NCBI GenBank assembly: GCA_031553875.1
Contig: JAVBKU010000005.1
Location: 1-64,000 of the forward strand
Origin: JAVBKU01 sp031553875
GTDB taxonomy: Bacteria > Bacteroidota > Bacteroidia > Bacteroidales > Rikenellaceae
Direction: 5' to 3'
DNA length: 64,000 nucleotides
The translations under genes were made by a program, and so were the position numbers. This document shows, piece by piece, positions 17,917 to 27,197 of this stretch. Below the pieces are notes generated by a model. The model was not told the DNA's origin. It ran no database searches and was given only the letters and a program-made list of their open reading frames with translations. Every line of letters starts with the position of its first letter. The first letter of the stretch is position 1.

Positions 17917-17974
17917 TTAGGTATGTAGTAAGTTTTAGGTATGGCCAAAATAACGGCCAAAAATCTTAGGTATG
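17917..17974. promoter_or_regulatory. Three direct copies of TTAGGTATG upstream of hdrC
   Basis: Identical 9-mers start at 17917, 17935 and 17966 on the plus strand (CATACCTAA when read in the direction of the operon). GGCCAAAA also occurs twice between the second and third copies. They lie directly upstream of the hdr-flx operon start, where an operator would be. One further exact copy sits inside exbB coding at 18740, so the 9-mer alone is not rare enough to be proof. Confidence 0.4.
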
Positions 17975-18568
17975 CAAAATTGCAGAAATTTATCCGATAA
18001 AAAAAACAAAATACCGTTAATTCCCTCTGCTATTAATTTAACACTGTTATCCGACAAACAATCAACTAATAACCAGCGCTTTATATGTGAAAACATTCAC
18101 AAGCAAGGCCCATTTCCAAGCAATTCGAATATCGATTCCCGTCTTTTAACTAACGGAATCAGCGGGTGAATTATTTCAGTATAACAATTTCGAAGCCACC
18201 TCCAGCAAAGGCAAAAACAGCAAAAAAACAGCGATCTCTAACTATATATAGTGATACTCGCCAGAACGCCTCCCCATAACACACAAATTAAACAATTTTA
18301 ATATCCCTAATATCAGTCCTATAACCCCCAGACGCGATTTTATTGCACTCCGGTACATACTACACCGCAACACTTGTCGTTTTTTGCGCAGGTTGTAGCT
18401 ATAATTTGAAAATAATTGTATATTTGCACAACCCCGGCTAAAAACGCGAGGCCAAACAGAGGCTGACACATTGCCACACAATAAAATACTGACCCCACTA
18501 CATGCACGGGCCTCGGGCCCGTTTGTGCTGTGAAACATAAAAACACTTTAAATCCTAATAACAAACAC
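17975..18568. other. AT-rich intergenic region without genes
   Basis: A 594-bp stretch between the divergent hdr-flx and exbB-tonB operons. No ORF with protein-like composition and no RNA gene were seen. A TATATTTG at 18419-18426 fits a -7 element for the plus-strand exbB operon, but there is no TTG at the right distance. It probably holds promoters for both operons. Confidence 0.5.
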
Positions 18569-19387
18569 ATGAAAACAAAACCTTCAGCAAAAGCCAACAA
18601 GGCTTCTAATTTTTTCGCAGCTTGCACCATCATCATCTGCTTCGTCATCGGTTTCTGCGTCTGGAAATTCGTCATGGGTAACCCTGAGAACTTCGAGGGC
18701 GGCGATCCCGAAAACGGCATGCCCCTTCCCGGCAACATCTTAGGTATGATCTACAAGGGCGGTTTCATCGTGCCTGGTCTGATGGGTCTGCTCCTTATGT
18801 CTTTAGTTTTCTCTATCGAACGTTATTTCGTTCTTTCACGCTCTGAAGGCAAGGGCAACCTTGACAAGTTCGTGACCAAAGTAAAAGAATATATCGTTGC
18901 CGGCAACGTTAACGAAGCCAAGAACCTTTGCGACAAGCAGGGCGGTTCTGTAGCCAACGTTATCAACTCGGCCCTTATAAAATACGAAGAGGTTCGCGCC
19001 GAAGGTTTCGACTCTGAGAAAGCCGCTGAAATGATCTCTAAGGAGATCGAAGAGGCCACATCGCTGGAAATGCCTTCGCTCGAAAAGAATATGACCATCC
19101 TCTCTACACTGGTTTCTATCGGTACCCTGCTGGGTCTTCTCGGTACGGTGTCCGGTATGATCAAGGCCTTCTCGGGTCTGGCCGTTGCCGGTACTCCTGA
19201 CTCCGCCGCCCTTGCGACCGGTATCTCTGAGGCCCTCGTGAATACGGCTACCGGTATCGCCACTTCGATCCTGGCTACCATCGCCTACAACTACTTCACA
19301 TCTCAGATCGATACGCTGACCTACTTCATCGACGAAGCGGGCAACTCTATCGTTACTTCATACCGCAAAATGCGTAGCGCCAAATAA
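18569..19387 (+). CDS. exbB: ExbB/MotA/TolQ-family proton channel protein
   Basis: A 272-residue inner-membrane protein. The ATG at 18569 (MKTKPSAKANK) is preferred to an upstream GTG. It has an N-terminal membrane segment (about 15-33) and a second in FIVPGLMGLLLMSLVF. Two C-terminal segments surround the signature NMTILSTLVSIGTLLGLLGT...ALVNTATGIATSILATIAYNYF, typical of the MotA/TolQ/ExbB domain. It forms the proton channel energising TonB-dependent outer-membrane transport. It heads the operon exbB-exbD-exbD-tonB-orf-pstS-like-TPR. Confidence 0.92.
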   Translation: MKTKPSAKANKASNFFAACTIIICFVIGFCVWKFVMGNPENFEGGDPENGMPLPGNILGMIYKGGFIVPGLMGLLLMSLVFSIERYFVLSRSEGKGNLDKFVTKVKEYIVAGNVNEAKNLCDKQGGSVANVINSALIKYEEVRAEGFDSEKAAEMISKEIEEATSLEMPSLEKNMTILSTLVSIGTLLGLLGTVSGMIKAFSGLAVAGTPDSAALATGISEALVNTATGIATSILATIAYNYFTSQIDTLTYFIDEAGNSIVTSYRKMRSAK

Positions 19388-19409
19388 TTAACACGGAAGG
19401 TTAAGTAAA

Positions 19410-20024
19410 ATGGCAAAAGTAAAAACAGCGAAGAAGAGTACCAGGGTGGACATGACCGCGATGTGCGACGTGGCCTTCCTTCTGCTCACATTCTTCATCA
19501 TGACATCGACCGCGCGACTTCCCGAGCCCTACCCTGTGGATACGCCGGCCTCGACCGTCCAGACCAAAGTACCCGATAGCAATATCGGCACGCTCACCGT
19601 GGGTGAAGACAAGGTGTACTTCGGCATAGCCGGTAAGGAGGAACGCAAGTTGATGCTTCGTAAGATGGCTGAAAAGTACAACCTGTCTTTCTCTGAAGAA
19701 CAGGTCGAGGCTTTCTCCCTGATCGACGCCTTCGGGGTGGATATCATGGTACTCGACAAGCTCATCGCAATGAAGGGCTCCGACCGTAACAGGGAAGGAC
19801 TGCAGCCCGGGATACCCTACGACTCTCTCAACAACCAGCTGCGCGACTGGCTACTCTGCGCGCGTCTGGCTGCCAAAGAGTACTCGAATGAAGACCTCAA
19901 CATAGCTATCAAGGGCGACGCCAACACGGAGTACCCGATGATCAAAAAAGTGATAGACATACTGCAAGCCCAACGTAAGAACAACTTCTTCCTGGTCACA
20001 AGCCTGCGCGGCGATGATTTTTAA
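19410..20024 (+). CDS. exbD: ExbD-family protein, first of pair
   Basis: A 204-residue protein with one N-terminal membrane segment carrying the channel aspartate (VDMTAMCDVAFLLLTFFIM, Asp20). The periplasmic part is longer than in E. coli ExbD (about 140 residues), with an inserted helical region around residues 85-140 before the final ExbD-like beta-alpha motif (LNIAIKGDANTEYPMIKKVID). Paired ExbDs with unequal periplasmic domains are usual in Bacteroidetes. It lies 22 nt after exbB. Confidence 0.9.
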   Translation: MAKVKTAKKSTRVDMTAMCDVAFLLLTFFIMTSTARLPEPYPVDTPASTVQTKVPDSNIGTLTVGEDKVYFGIAGKEERKLMLRKMAEKYNLSFSEEQVEAFSLIDAFGVDIMVLDKLIAMKGSDRNREGLQPGIPYDSLNNQLRDWLLCARLAAKEYSNEDLNIAIKGDANTEYPMIKKVIDILQAQRKNNFFLVTSLRGDDF

Positions 20025-20043
20025 CTGATAAACTACAAAGCTA

Positions 20044-20586
20044 ATGGCTGAATTAAATGTTCCCGATCCTAAAAAAGGCGGTGGCAAAGTACGCAGTAAG
20101 AAGATGCGCTCGTCGGTCGACTTGACCGCTATGGTGGACTTGGCTTTCCTTCTGATCACCTTCTTCATGCTCACGACTACGCTCTCAAAGTCGCAGTCGA
20201 TGAACCTGGGGATGCCCGATAAGACCGAAAATGCCGCTCCCACCGTGGTTGCCGATACACGTACAGTAACCCTGCTGTTAGGCACCGACAACCAACTCGT
20301 TTGGTACATGGGTACGCTCGAGAAAATGCTCGAAGGTCCGACCAAAGTGGGTTACGGCAAGAACGGCCTGCGCAAGATGTTGCTTGAGAAGGACGCTATC
20401 GCCCAAGCCATGACACGTGACCCTGAAAAAGGTCTGATCGTGATCATCAAACCGAGCGACAAGTCCAACTACCGCAACCTTATCGATGCGCTGGACGAAA
20501 TGGCTATCTCCAAGATCAAGACTTACGCTATCGTAGATATTGCGTCCGTTGAACTGGATCTCCTCAAGGAGGAGGGGCTCGACTAA
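20044..20586 (+). CDS. exbD: ExbD-family protein, second of pair
   Basis: A 180-residue protein with the channel-lining segment VDLTAMVDLAFLLITFFML (Asp32) after a basic N-terminal tail. The periplasmic domain ends in a conserved KGLIVIIKPSDKSNYRNLIDALDEM pattern. It lies 19 nt after the first exbD. Together with ExbB it would make the proton-driven motor for the adjacent TonB. The two ExbDs are only weakly similar outside the membrane helix, which argues for heteromeric rather than redundant use. Confidence 0.9.
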   Translation: MAELNVPDPKKGGGKVRSKKMRSSVDLTAMVDLAFLLITFFMLTTTLSKSQSMNLGMPDKTENAAPTVVADTRTVTLLLGTDNQLVWYMGTLEKMLEGPTKVGYGKNGLRKMLLEKDAIAQAMTRDPEKGLIVIIKPSDKSNYRNLIDALDEMAISKIKTYAIVDIASVELDLLKEEGLD

Positions 20587-20604
20587 TATAATAAAGTTAC
20601 GTTT

Positions 20605-21426
20605 ATGTTTAACTCAAGAATAGACCTGTTCCAACAGGAGTGGATCGACGCCATTTTCGAGGGCCGTAATAAAGCGTACGGTGCCTACGATCTGCGTCGC
20701 CGCGAGTCGGGTATGACCGTCAAAGCCCTTATCATAGGCGCGGTCGTATTCTCCCTGTTGGTAAGCCTTCCGCTGATCGTCAGAAAGATCGGCGAACGTA
20801 TCGGCACCACCCGAGAGGTGTTGACCGAAAAGATCACTGTGGTGGAATTGCCGCCGCCTCCCCCTCCCAGGGAAGACACGTATGTTCCGCCCCCTCCCGC
20901 CAGAGAGGTGCAGTCGATCAAAGACATCAAGAAGTTCACCAGCCCCGTGGTTGGTCCCGCTGAGGACGTAACCGAGGAGCTCGCCACACAGAAGGAACTC
21001 GAAACGGCCGACGCCGGTTCGCGTAACGTGGATGCGAGTGCCGACGGCGAGGTAGTGATCGATGAAAAACCCGTTGACCACCCCGTGGAAAAGAGGATCG
21101 TCGAAGACGTGGGTATCTACAGCGTACAGTCCGTACAGGTGTCTCCCGAATATCCGGGCGGCAGGCAGAAGTTCATCGAATACGTTATGGCCAACCTCGG
21201 CGGTATTGAGCTGGAGTCCACTCTGCGCATGAAGTTCCGCTTCGTGATCGAGAAGGACGGCTCGCTTACCGACATCAAGGTCATCAGCGACGGCGGCCAG
21301 CCTCTGATAGCCGATAGGGTTGTGAAGGTACTCGGCAAGAGCAAGAAATGGAGCCCCGGTGTGAACAATGGTAAGCCGGTACGTGTAATGTACGATATAC
21401 CTATCACGGTACAGGTACTGAACTAA
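20605..21426 (+). CDS. tonB: TonB energy-transducing protein
   Basis: A 273-residue protein. A cytoplasmic N-terminal segment contains FEGRNKAYGAYDLRRRE, typical of Bacteroidetes TonB. A single membrane helix (about 38-58) is followed by a proline-rich spacer (VVELPPPPPP and YVPPPPARE). The acidic linker leads to the TonB C-terminal domain (about 180-273, VSPEYPGGRQKFIEYV...SLTDIKVISDGG), which contacts TonB boxes of outer-membrane receptors. It is part of the seven-gene operon after exbBDD. Confidence 0.93.
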   Translation: MFNSRIDLFQQEWIDAIFEGRNKAYGAYDLRRRESGMTVKALIIGAVVFSLLVSLPLIVRKIGERIGTTREVLTEKITVVELPPPPPPREDTYVPPPPAREVQSIKDIKKFTSPVVGPAEDVTEELATQKELETADAGSRNVDASADGEVVIDEKPVDHPVEKRIVEDVGIYSVQSVQVSPEYPGGRQKFIEYVMANLGGIELESTLRMKFRFVIEKDGSLTDIKVISDGGQPLIADRVVKVLGKSKKWSPGVNNGKPVRVMYDIPITVQVLN

Positions 21427-21440
21427 CCACTCACCTCACG

Positions 21441-21674
21441 ATGGGTTTTGTTGACAGTTTCAGGCAGTTGCCCCTCGGGCGAAAAGCGCTCTTTTTTGTA
21501 AGCGCTGCGTTTCTTGCGCTCTATTTTTCGCTGGGGATCATATTCCTGTTCGTTAAAAACCTGCCCTTCGAGATGTCGCCCGCTCTGAAAATCGGATTTG
21601 GCATAATTCTTATCGCTTATTCGATTTTCAGGCTGGCGCGCCTCGTGGGCAGCCTTAACGATGACACTGAATGA
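21441..21674 (+). CDS. Small two-helix membrane protein
   Basis: A 77-residue protein with two predicted membrane segments (about 18-37, ALFFVSAAFLALYFSLGIIF; and about 48-66), with a basic residue run between. No named family is recognised. It lies between tonB and the PstS-like gene, and its stop overlaps the next start (ATGA). The same position in other Bacteroidetes exb-tonB operons is often occupied by a short hydrophobic ORF, so it is probably a real accessory part of the locus. Confidence 0.75.
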   Translation: MGFVDSFRQLPLGRKALFFVSAAFLALYFSLGIIFLFVKNLPFEMSPALKIGFGIILIAYSIFRLARLVGSLNDDTE

Positions 21675-22555
21675 GAAAACTCACTCTACTGATACTCGCA
21701 GCGACGATACTGCTCGCTTGCGGCGAAAGGCCCAAGAAGGTTGTCGACACACCCACGCGCGGCAGCATCACAGTGGCGGTCGACGAAACATTCTTCCCCC
21801 TGATCGAAGGAGAGGTAGAGGTGTTCCTGTCGCAATACAAGTACGCACATATAGACGTCATTGCCTGCCCCGAGCAGGAGATCTCTGCGCTATTGCGCGG
21901 AGATTCGTTGCGTCTGGCCGTACTGTCCCGCGAACTCGATCCTGCAGAACAGGCGTGGTTCGAAAGTAAGAAGATAATACCGCGTACCACCGAGATAGCC
22001 CGCGACGGGATAGCCCTTGTGGTAAATAAGGCCTTTCCTGATTCGGTCATCACGGCTGATGCCCTGAAAGCCCTGCTACGGGGCGAGGGAGGCAGGGGTG
22101 CACGTACCCTCGTGTTCGACAATCCCGCATCGGGAACAGTGCGCTACATGAAGGCGTTCGCAGGCGTGGATTCGCTCCCCGGGGCCTACTCCATGCGTTC
22201 TAACCGTGAGGTGCTCGAATACGTGGCCTCAAACCCGAATGCCATAGGCTTTACGGGCGTAGATTGGCTCTACGAGGCCGACTCTACTGACAAACAATAC
22301 ATTGAAAAGATCAAGGTCCTGGGCCTGGGCGACAACGCCTCGGGATATTTCAGACCTACACAATATGACGTGGCGCAGGGGCGTTATATGCTCACGCGTA
22401 ACATCTATTTTATAAACTGCGAAGGCTCCGCAGGCCTCGGACTGGGGTTGGCGGCGTTCCTTGCGGGCGATGTTGGCCAGCGCATAGTGCTCAAGGCGGG
22501 CCTGTTGCCTGTCACCTATCCCAAGCGGGAGATAGTCGTGAGGAATAAATTGTAA
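21671..22555 (+). CDS. PstS-like periplasmic substrate-binding lipoprotein
   Basis: A 294-residue lipoprotein (lipobox LLAC at about residue 16) with the PBP-like phosphate-binding fold. The pattern GSITVAVDETFFPLIEGEVEVFLSQY opens it, then ...RDGIALVVNKAFPDSVIT and PASGTVRYMKAF...NAIGFTGVDWLYE. It has no phosphate ABC transporter beside it. Proteins of this type sit within exbB-tonB operons in many Bacteroidetes, so a role in TonB-dependent transport or envelope sensing rather than classic phosphate uptake is likely. Ligand unknown. It overlaps the previous gene by 4 nt. Confidence 0.8.
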   Translation: MRKLTLLILAATILLACGERPKKVVDTPTRGSITVAVDETFFPLIEGEVEVFLSQYKYAHIDVIACPEQEISALLRGDSLRLAVLSRELDPAEQAWFESKKIIPRTTEIARDGIALVVNKAFPDSVITADALKALLRGEGGRGARTLVFDNPASGTVRYMKAFAGVDSLPGAYSMRSNREVLEYVASNPNAIGFTGVDWLYEADSTDKQYIEKIKVLGLGDNASGYFRPTQYDVAQGRYMLTRNIYFINCEGSAGLGLGLAAFLAGDVGQRIVLKAGLLPVTYPKREIVVRNKL

Positions 22556-22573
22556 ACTACATATCCAAGAAAA

Positions 22574-24268
22574 ATGAAAAAGTTATTTATCGTGCTATTT
22601 GCCGCCTTGTTCGGCATTAACACCTACGCTCAGACTCCCACCACTCTGGCCCAGAGGGCTATGGACGCGGAGCAGTACGAAAGGGCCCGTAACATTCTGG
22701 AAGACCTTTTGAAGGCTCACCCCAACGACGGTCAGAGCTACTTCCTCCTTGGCAACCTCTACCTGATCATGGGCGAGGATTCGCTTGCCAGGGTCATGTA
22801 TAATAAAGGTGCCGCCTCTTCGGAAAACGCCCAATTCAACTACATCGGCCAGGGACAGATGCTTCTTAACGAAGGTAAGGCTCCCGAAGCCCAGGCCCTG
22901 TTCGACAAGGCTACCGCCAAACTCCGCAAGAAGGACTACCAGGAGTATCTCTTTATCGCAAGGGCTTATCTGGGCGCTTACGATCCCGATTATACCAAAG
23001 CCGCCGAGTATGCGCGCAAGGCTGTCGCCGTGGATCCCACTGCTGTGACGTCAGCTACAAGCTACCTTGCTCTCGGTGACGCCGAGTACAACCTTGGCAA
23101 CCTCAACGAGGCCTACAGCGCCTACCGTAACGCCTATATGTACGACGCCAACCTGTGGCGCGCCAAGCTCCACCTGGCTGTGATCACCAAGAACGCACAG
23201 GCCTTCCCCGAAGCCATACAGGCCCTGGTCGAGATCAACGAATTAAGCCCCAACTACGGCCCCGCCTACCGCGAGCTGGCCGAGGTATATTACCTGTGGG
23301 CCACCCTCGACAAGGAGAAATACGACGAATATATCACCAAGGCCTTGCAGTACTACGAGAAGTACATGAGCATGACCGACTACTCGCTCAACTCGCGTAT
23401 GCGTCACGCCGACTTCCTGGTGCTCGCCAAGGACTACGCCGCTCTTGAGAAGGAGGCTGCCGAGATGCAGAAGCTCGATAAGGTCAACCTGCGTATCCTG
23501 CGTTACCTGGGCTATTCGGCCTATGAGAACGGCAACTACGCCGAAGCGACCAAGGCCTTGACCGACTTTATCAACTCGGTTGATCCCCGCCGTGTGCTGG
23601 GTATCGACTACCTCTACCTCGCCAAGGCCGAAGCCAAGATGCTGGAAGGCGAAAGCGTGGATAAGATCGACACCTCCAAGCTCAACAAGATGAACTCATT
23701 CCTGGCCCAGGCCCTCGACAAGGGAGCCGAGCCCGATAGCGAGTTCAAAGATCTTGGCATTAAGTTCTACAGGGCTAAGGATTATGATAATGCCGCCGAT
23801 ATTTTCGGTACGCTGGCCCACGGCCCCAAGCCCGGCCTTATCGAAAGACTTTACTACTCCAACTCTATCTTCTACAACGCCGCCACCATGGACAGTGTCG
23901 CACAGGCTGCCTACCTGCCCAAGATGATGAAGGCCGACTCTGTTTACGCCACGGTGATCGAGGGCTCTCCTACCACACAGGATACCTATTTCAATCGCGC
24001 CCGACTGAACCGCTACATGCCCAACTCTGAAGAAAAAGTAGCTTCTATTTTCGAGCAGTTCATCAATGTGGTAACCGAGAAGGGAGAAAAAGAGACGTCC
24101 AAGCCGCTGACACGTATAAAACTCTCAGAAGCCTACTCGAATATCGGCGCTTACTATGCCGATAAGGATACAGCCAAAGCCATAGCAGCATTCGAGAAGG
24201 CCGTCGAATACGACGCGAATAACGAACACGCCGTGAGTTCGCTGAAGTTCCTCAAGGGAGCAAAATAG
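22574..24268 (+). CDS. Exported TPR-repeat protein
   Basis: A 564-residue protein with a signal peptide (MKKLFIVLFAALFGINTYAQ). Nearly the whole mature length is tetratricopeptide-like helical repeats: AEQYERARNILEDLLKAHPNDGQ, ...DYTKAAEYARKAVAVDPTA, GNYAEATKALTDFIN, and a last DTAKAIAAFEKAVEYDANNEHAV. It is the final gene of the exbB-tonB operon and would be a periplasmic scaffold for that transport system. A hairpin terminator follows at 24292. Confidence 0.88.
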   Translation: MKKLFIVLFAALFGINTYAQTPTTLAQRAMDAEQYERARNILEDLLKAHPNDGQSYFLLGNLYLIMGEDSLARVMYNKGAASSENAQFNYIGQGQMLLNEGKAPEAQALFDKATAKLRKKDYQEYLFIARAYLGAYDPDYTKAAEYARKAVAVDPTAVTSATSYLALGDAEYNLGNLNEAYSAYRNAYMYDANLWRAKLHLAVITKNAQAFPEAIQALVEINELSPNYGPAYRELAEVYYLWATLDKEKYDEYITKALQYYEKYMSMTDYSLNSRMRHADFLVLAKDYAALEKEAAEMQKLDKVNLRILRYLGYSAYENGNYAEATKALTDFINSVDPRRVLGIDYLYLAKAEAKMLEGESVDKIDTSKLNKMNSFLAQALDKGAEPDSEFKDLGIKFYRAKDYDNAADIFGTLAHGPKPGLIERLYYSNSIFYNAATMDSVAQAAYLPKMMKADSVYATVIEGSPTTQDTYFNRARLNRYMPNSEEKVASIFEQFINVVTEKGEKETSKPLTRIKLSEAYSNIGAYYADKDTAKAIAAFEKAVEYDANNEHAVSSLKFLKGAK

Positions 24269-24291
24269 CAACCTCTCGATTAGAATAAATC

Positions 24292-24330
24292 AAAAGCGAG
24301 CCCTGCCGGTGTCCGGCAGGGCTCGCTTTT
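24292..24330. terminator. Bidirectional terminator
   Basis: A perfect 18-bp stem (AAAAGCGAGCCCTGCCGG with its complement) with a TGT loop and flanking A/T tracts. It lies between the convergent TPR gene and xylA. Confidence 0.9.
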
Positions 24331-24395
24331 ATGTCTACTATTTACGTGGGCAAGGCCGTATGTGTAGGCCTTGCGGTTAGTCCCTAAAACCCACC

Positions 24396-25706
24396 TTAAA
24401 TATACATGTTCACTATCGCCTCGTAGAGCTCCTGTTTGCCGCTGGTGGTCGCGGGTTCCCCTTTCTGCCTGGCGTAGGCCACCAGCTCCTCGAGGCTCAG
24501 CTTACCCTGCTCGAATTCGCGGCCTTTGCCGGAGTCGAATGAAGCGTAACGCGAGGAAAGCATCTTCTTGTAGGGTGACTTCTCAAGTATGTCCGCCGCA
24601 GCCAACAGGGCACGCGCGAAGGCGTCCATGCCGGCGATGTGGGCGATGAATATATCCTCGAGGTCGGTGGAGTTGCGGCGCGTCTTAGCGTCGAAGTTGG
24701 TGCCGCCGATAAGGCCGCCCGCACGTACTATCACGAGCATGGCTTGCGTGAGTTCCCATGTGTCGATGGGGAATTGGTCGGTGTCCCAGCCGTTCTGGTA
24801 GTCGCCACGGTTGGCGTCGATAGATCCCAGCATCCCCGCGTCGACAGCACACTGGAGGTCATGCTCGAAGGTATGGCCGGCAAGTGTTGCATGATTCACC
24901 TCGATATTGAGCTTGAAATCCTTGTCGAGGCCATGGGCGCGCAGGAATCCTATCACCGTCTCGGAATCGACGTCATACTGATGCTTGGTGGGCTCCATCG
25001 GCTTAGGCTCGATGAAGAAACATCCTTTGAAACCTTTCGAGCGGGCGTAGTCGCGGGCCTTAGAGAGCATCGTGGCGAGGTGTTCCTTCTCGCGCTTCAT
25101 ATCTGTGTTGAGCAGCGACATGTAACCCTCGCGCCCACCCCAGAAGACGTAGTTCTCGCCCCCTAATTCGATGGTAGCGTCGAGCGCATTCTTGAGCTGT
25201 ACGGCAGCCCTGGCCACCACATCGAAATCGGGGTTGGTCGCGGCGCCGTTCATGTAACGTGGATGGCTGAATACATTGGCCGTACCCCACAGGAGCTTTA
25301 TTCCCGTCTCTTTCATCTTGGTTTTAGCATAGGCTACAATGGCCTTCAGGTTGGCCTCGTACTCCTCGATTGAAGCGCCTTCGTCGATCAGGTCTACATC
25401 ATGGAAACAGAAGTACTCTATGCCTATTTTCTGCATGAATTCAAAGCCTGCGTCCATCTTGGCCTTCGCGGCGTCAAGAGGCGTGGCCCCCGTCCACGGG
25501 AAGAACTTGGTGGCCGAGCCGAAGGGGTCGCCACCGTCACCGCAGAGGGTGTGCCAGTAGGCCATCGAGAACTTGAACCACTCTTTCATTTTGCGTCCGG
25601 CGACCACCTTCTCGGCGTCGTAATAGCGGAACGCGAGGGGACTGCGGCTCGCCGCACCCTCAAACTTTATCTTGCCGATACCCGGAAAATACTCTTTCTT
25701 TGCCAT
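24396..25706 (-). CDS. xylA: Xylose isomerase
   Basis: A 436-residue cytosolic enzyme converting D-xylose to D-xylulose. Family blocks are clear: YFCFHDVDLIDEG (catalytic His/Asp), YVFWGGREGYMSLLNTDM, NIEVNHATLAGHTFEHDLQ, and DANRGDYQNGWDTDQFP with metal-binding Asp. Length and start (25706) fit class II isomerases. It is the last gene of the xylR-xylB-xylA operon on the minus strand. No xylose permease is in the cluster, so uptake must be encoded elsewhere. Confidence 0.96.
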   Translation of the reverse strand: MAKKEYFPGIGKIKFEGAASRSPLAFRYYDAEKVVAGRKMKEWFKFSMAYWHTLCGDGGDPFGSATKFFPWTGATPLDAAKAKMDAGFEFMQKIGIEYFCFHDVDLIDEGASIEEYEANLKAIVAYAKTKMKETGIKLLWGTANVFSHPRYMNGAATNPDFDVVARAAVQLKNALDATIELGGENYVFWGGREGYMSLLNTDMKREKEHLATMLSKARDYARSKGFKGCFFIEPKPMEPTKHQYDVDSETVIGFLRAHGLDKDFKLNIEVNHATLAGHTFEHDLQCAVDAGMLGSIDANRGDYQNGWDTDQFPIDTWELTQAMLVIVRAGGLIGGTNFDAKTRRNSTDLEDIFIAHIAGMDAFARALLAAADILEKSPYKKMLSSRYASFDSGKGREFEQGKLSLEELVAYARQKGEPATTSGKQELYEAIVNMYI

Positions 25707-25715
25707 AGTGGTAAA

Positions 25716-27197
25716 TTATTTTAATTTAGACATCAGTTCTTCTTTCCACCTCCCGTATCCCTCTTCGAGGGCTGCCTTTATTGCCGGATCGGGCTCTACG
25801 GATTCCAGTCTGCGCAACGAGGCGAAGGCCTCCTCCTGCGACTTGTATAGCCCCGCTCCCAGGGCCGCTCCGCGTGCTGCGCCCAGGGCGCCGTCGGTAT
25901 TGTAAAGCTCTATGCGGGCGTCACACAGCGTGGCGAGCGTGGTACGGAACACGGGACTGAGGAACAGATTAGCCTTACCGGCCCGTATCACAGCGGGCGA
26001 CAACCCGAGGCCCTTCATGATGTCCACCCCGTAGCGGAAGGCGTAGGCTATCCCCTCCTGCGCGGCGCGTAAAACGTGGGCGCGTGTATGTCGATTAAGA
26101 TCGAGGCTCGCCACGCATCCCCCCGTAAAACGGTTCTCCAGCATACGTTCGGCACCGTTGCCGAATGGCAGGATTATAACACCCTCGCTTCCGGCGGGTA
26201 CTCCGGCGGCCATATCGTTTATCTCATCGTAACTCATACCTGGTGCAGCCAGGCGCCTGGCCCAGGCGTTGAGTATACCCGTGCCGTTGATGCATAGCAA
26301 TACACCGTAGCGAGGCGATTCTTTCGTATGATTTACGTGCAGGAACGTATTGACCCGCGAGAGGGGATCGGCCTTGGGGAGGTCGGTCACGCCATAGACC
26401 ACACCCGAGGTGCCGCCCGTAGCCGCGATCTCGCCGGGAGAGAGTACACCGAGTGAGAAAGCGTTATTGGGTTGATCGCCCGCACGGTAGGATATGGGAG
26501 TCCCCTCCTTTATCCCTAACAGCCGCTCGGCGGCCGCATTGGTATGCACCTGCACGCCTATAGATGGCAGGTCGGAGGGTATCTTATCGGCAGGTATCCC
26601 GTAATATTCCGCAACGAAATCGGCCCTGCTGTCCGAGGCGAAATCCCATAGTATTTGCTCCGAGAGGCCGCTCATAGTGGTGGTCATCTCGCCCGATAGC
26701 ATACAGGCTATATAGTCGCCCGGAAGCATGAACTTGTATGTGGAGGCGAAGACCTCCGGCTCTGACGACTTCACCCACGCCAGCTTCGAGGCGGTGAAGT
26801 TGCCCGGCGAATTGAGCGTACGCGACAGACACTCCTCTCTCCCTATCCCCTCGAGCGCCCTGGCCCCTATCTCCACGGCGCGGCTGTCGCACCATATTAT
26901 CGACGGACGCAACACCTCTCCGCCGCGCCCCAGGCACACAAGTCCGTGCATCTGGTATGTGATACCGATTGCGGCCACCTCAGACATGGGATGGCCCTCG
27001 CCTGCGATACGTTTTATGCCCTCACATACGTAGCCCCACCACATCTGCGGGTCCTGCTCGGCCCACCCGGTGCGGGGAGAGGATATGGGCATCTCCTCCG
27101 AGGGCAGCGTGGCCGAAGCTATGCACTCCCCGCTCCCAACGTCCATCAGTGATACTTTCACCGAAGAACTGCCTACATCTATTCCCAGTGTTTTCAT
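25716..27197 (-). CDS. xylB: Xylulokinase
   Basis: A 493-residue FGGY-family kinase that phosphorylates D-xylulose. The start at 27197 (MKTLGIDVGSSSVKVSLMD) gives the canonical N-terminal ATPase motif; upstream codons are a run-on. Further signs are GWAEQDPQMWW, the YRAGDQPNNAF active-site region, and the C-terminal FGGY-type segment RAGKANLFLSPVF. It overlaps the end of the xylR gene by 4 nt and lies 9 nt before xylA. Confidence 0.93.
   Translation of the reverse strand: MKTLGIDVGSSSVKVSLMDVGSGECIASATLPSEEMPISSPRTGWAEQDPQMWWGYVCEGIKRIAGEGHPMSEVAAIGITYQMHGLVCLGRGGEVLRPSIIWCDSRAVEIGARALEGIGREECLSRTLNSPGNFTASKLAWVKSSEPEVFASTYKFMLPGDYIACMLSGEMTTTMSGLSEQILWDFASDSRADFVAEYYGIPADKIPSDLPSIGVQVHTNAAAERLLGIKEGTPISYRAGDQPNNAFSLGVLSPGEIAATGGTSGVVYGVTDLPKADPLSRVNTFLHVNHTKESPRYGVLLCINGTGILNAWARRLAAPGMSYDEINDMAAGVPAGSEGVIILPFGNGAERMLENRFTGGCVASLDLNRHTRAHVLRAAQEGIAYAFRYGVDIMKGLGLSPAVIRAGKANLFLSPVFRTTLATLCDARIELYNTDGALGAARGAALGAGLYKSQEEAFASLRRLESVEPDPAIKAALEEGYGRWKEELMSKLK

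Noticed and set aside
18740..18748. Fourth TTAGGTATG as part of the hdr operator
   Set aside because: It lies inside exbB coding sequence, encoding conserved residues, and is probably a chance match.
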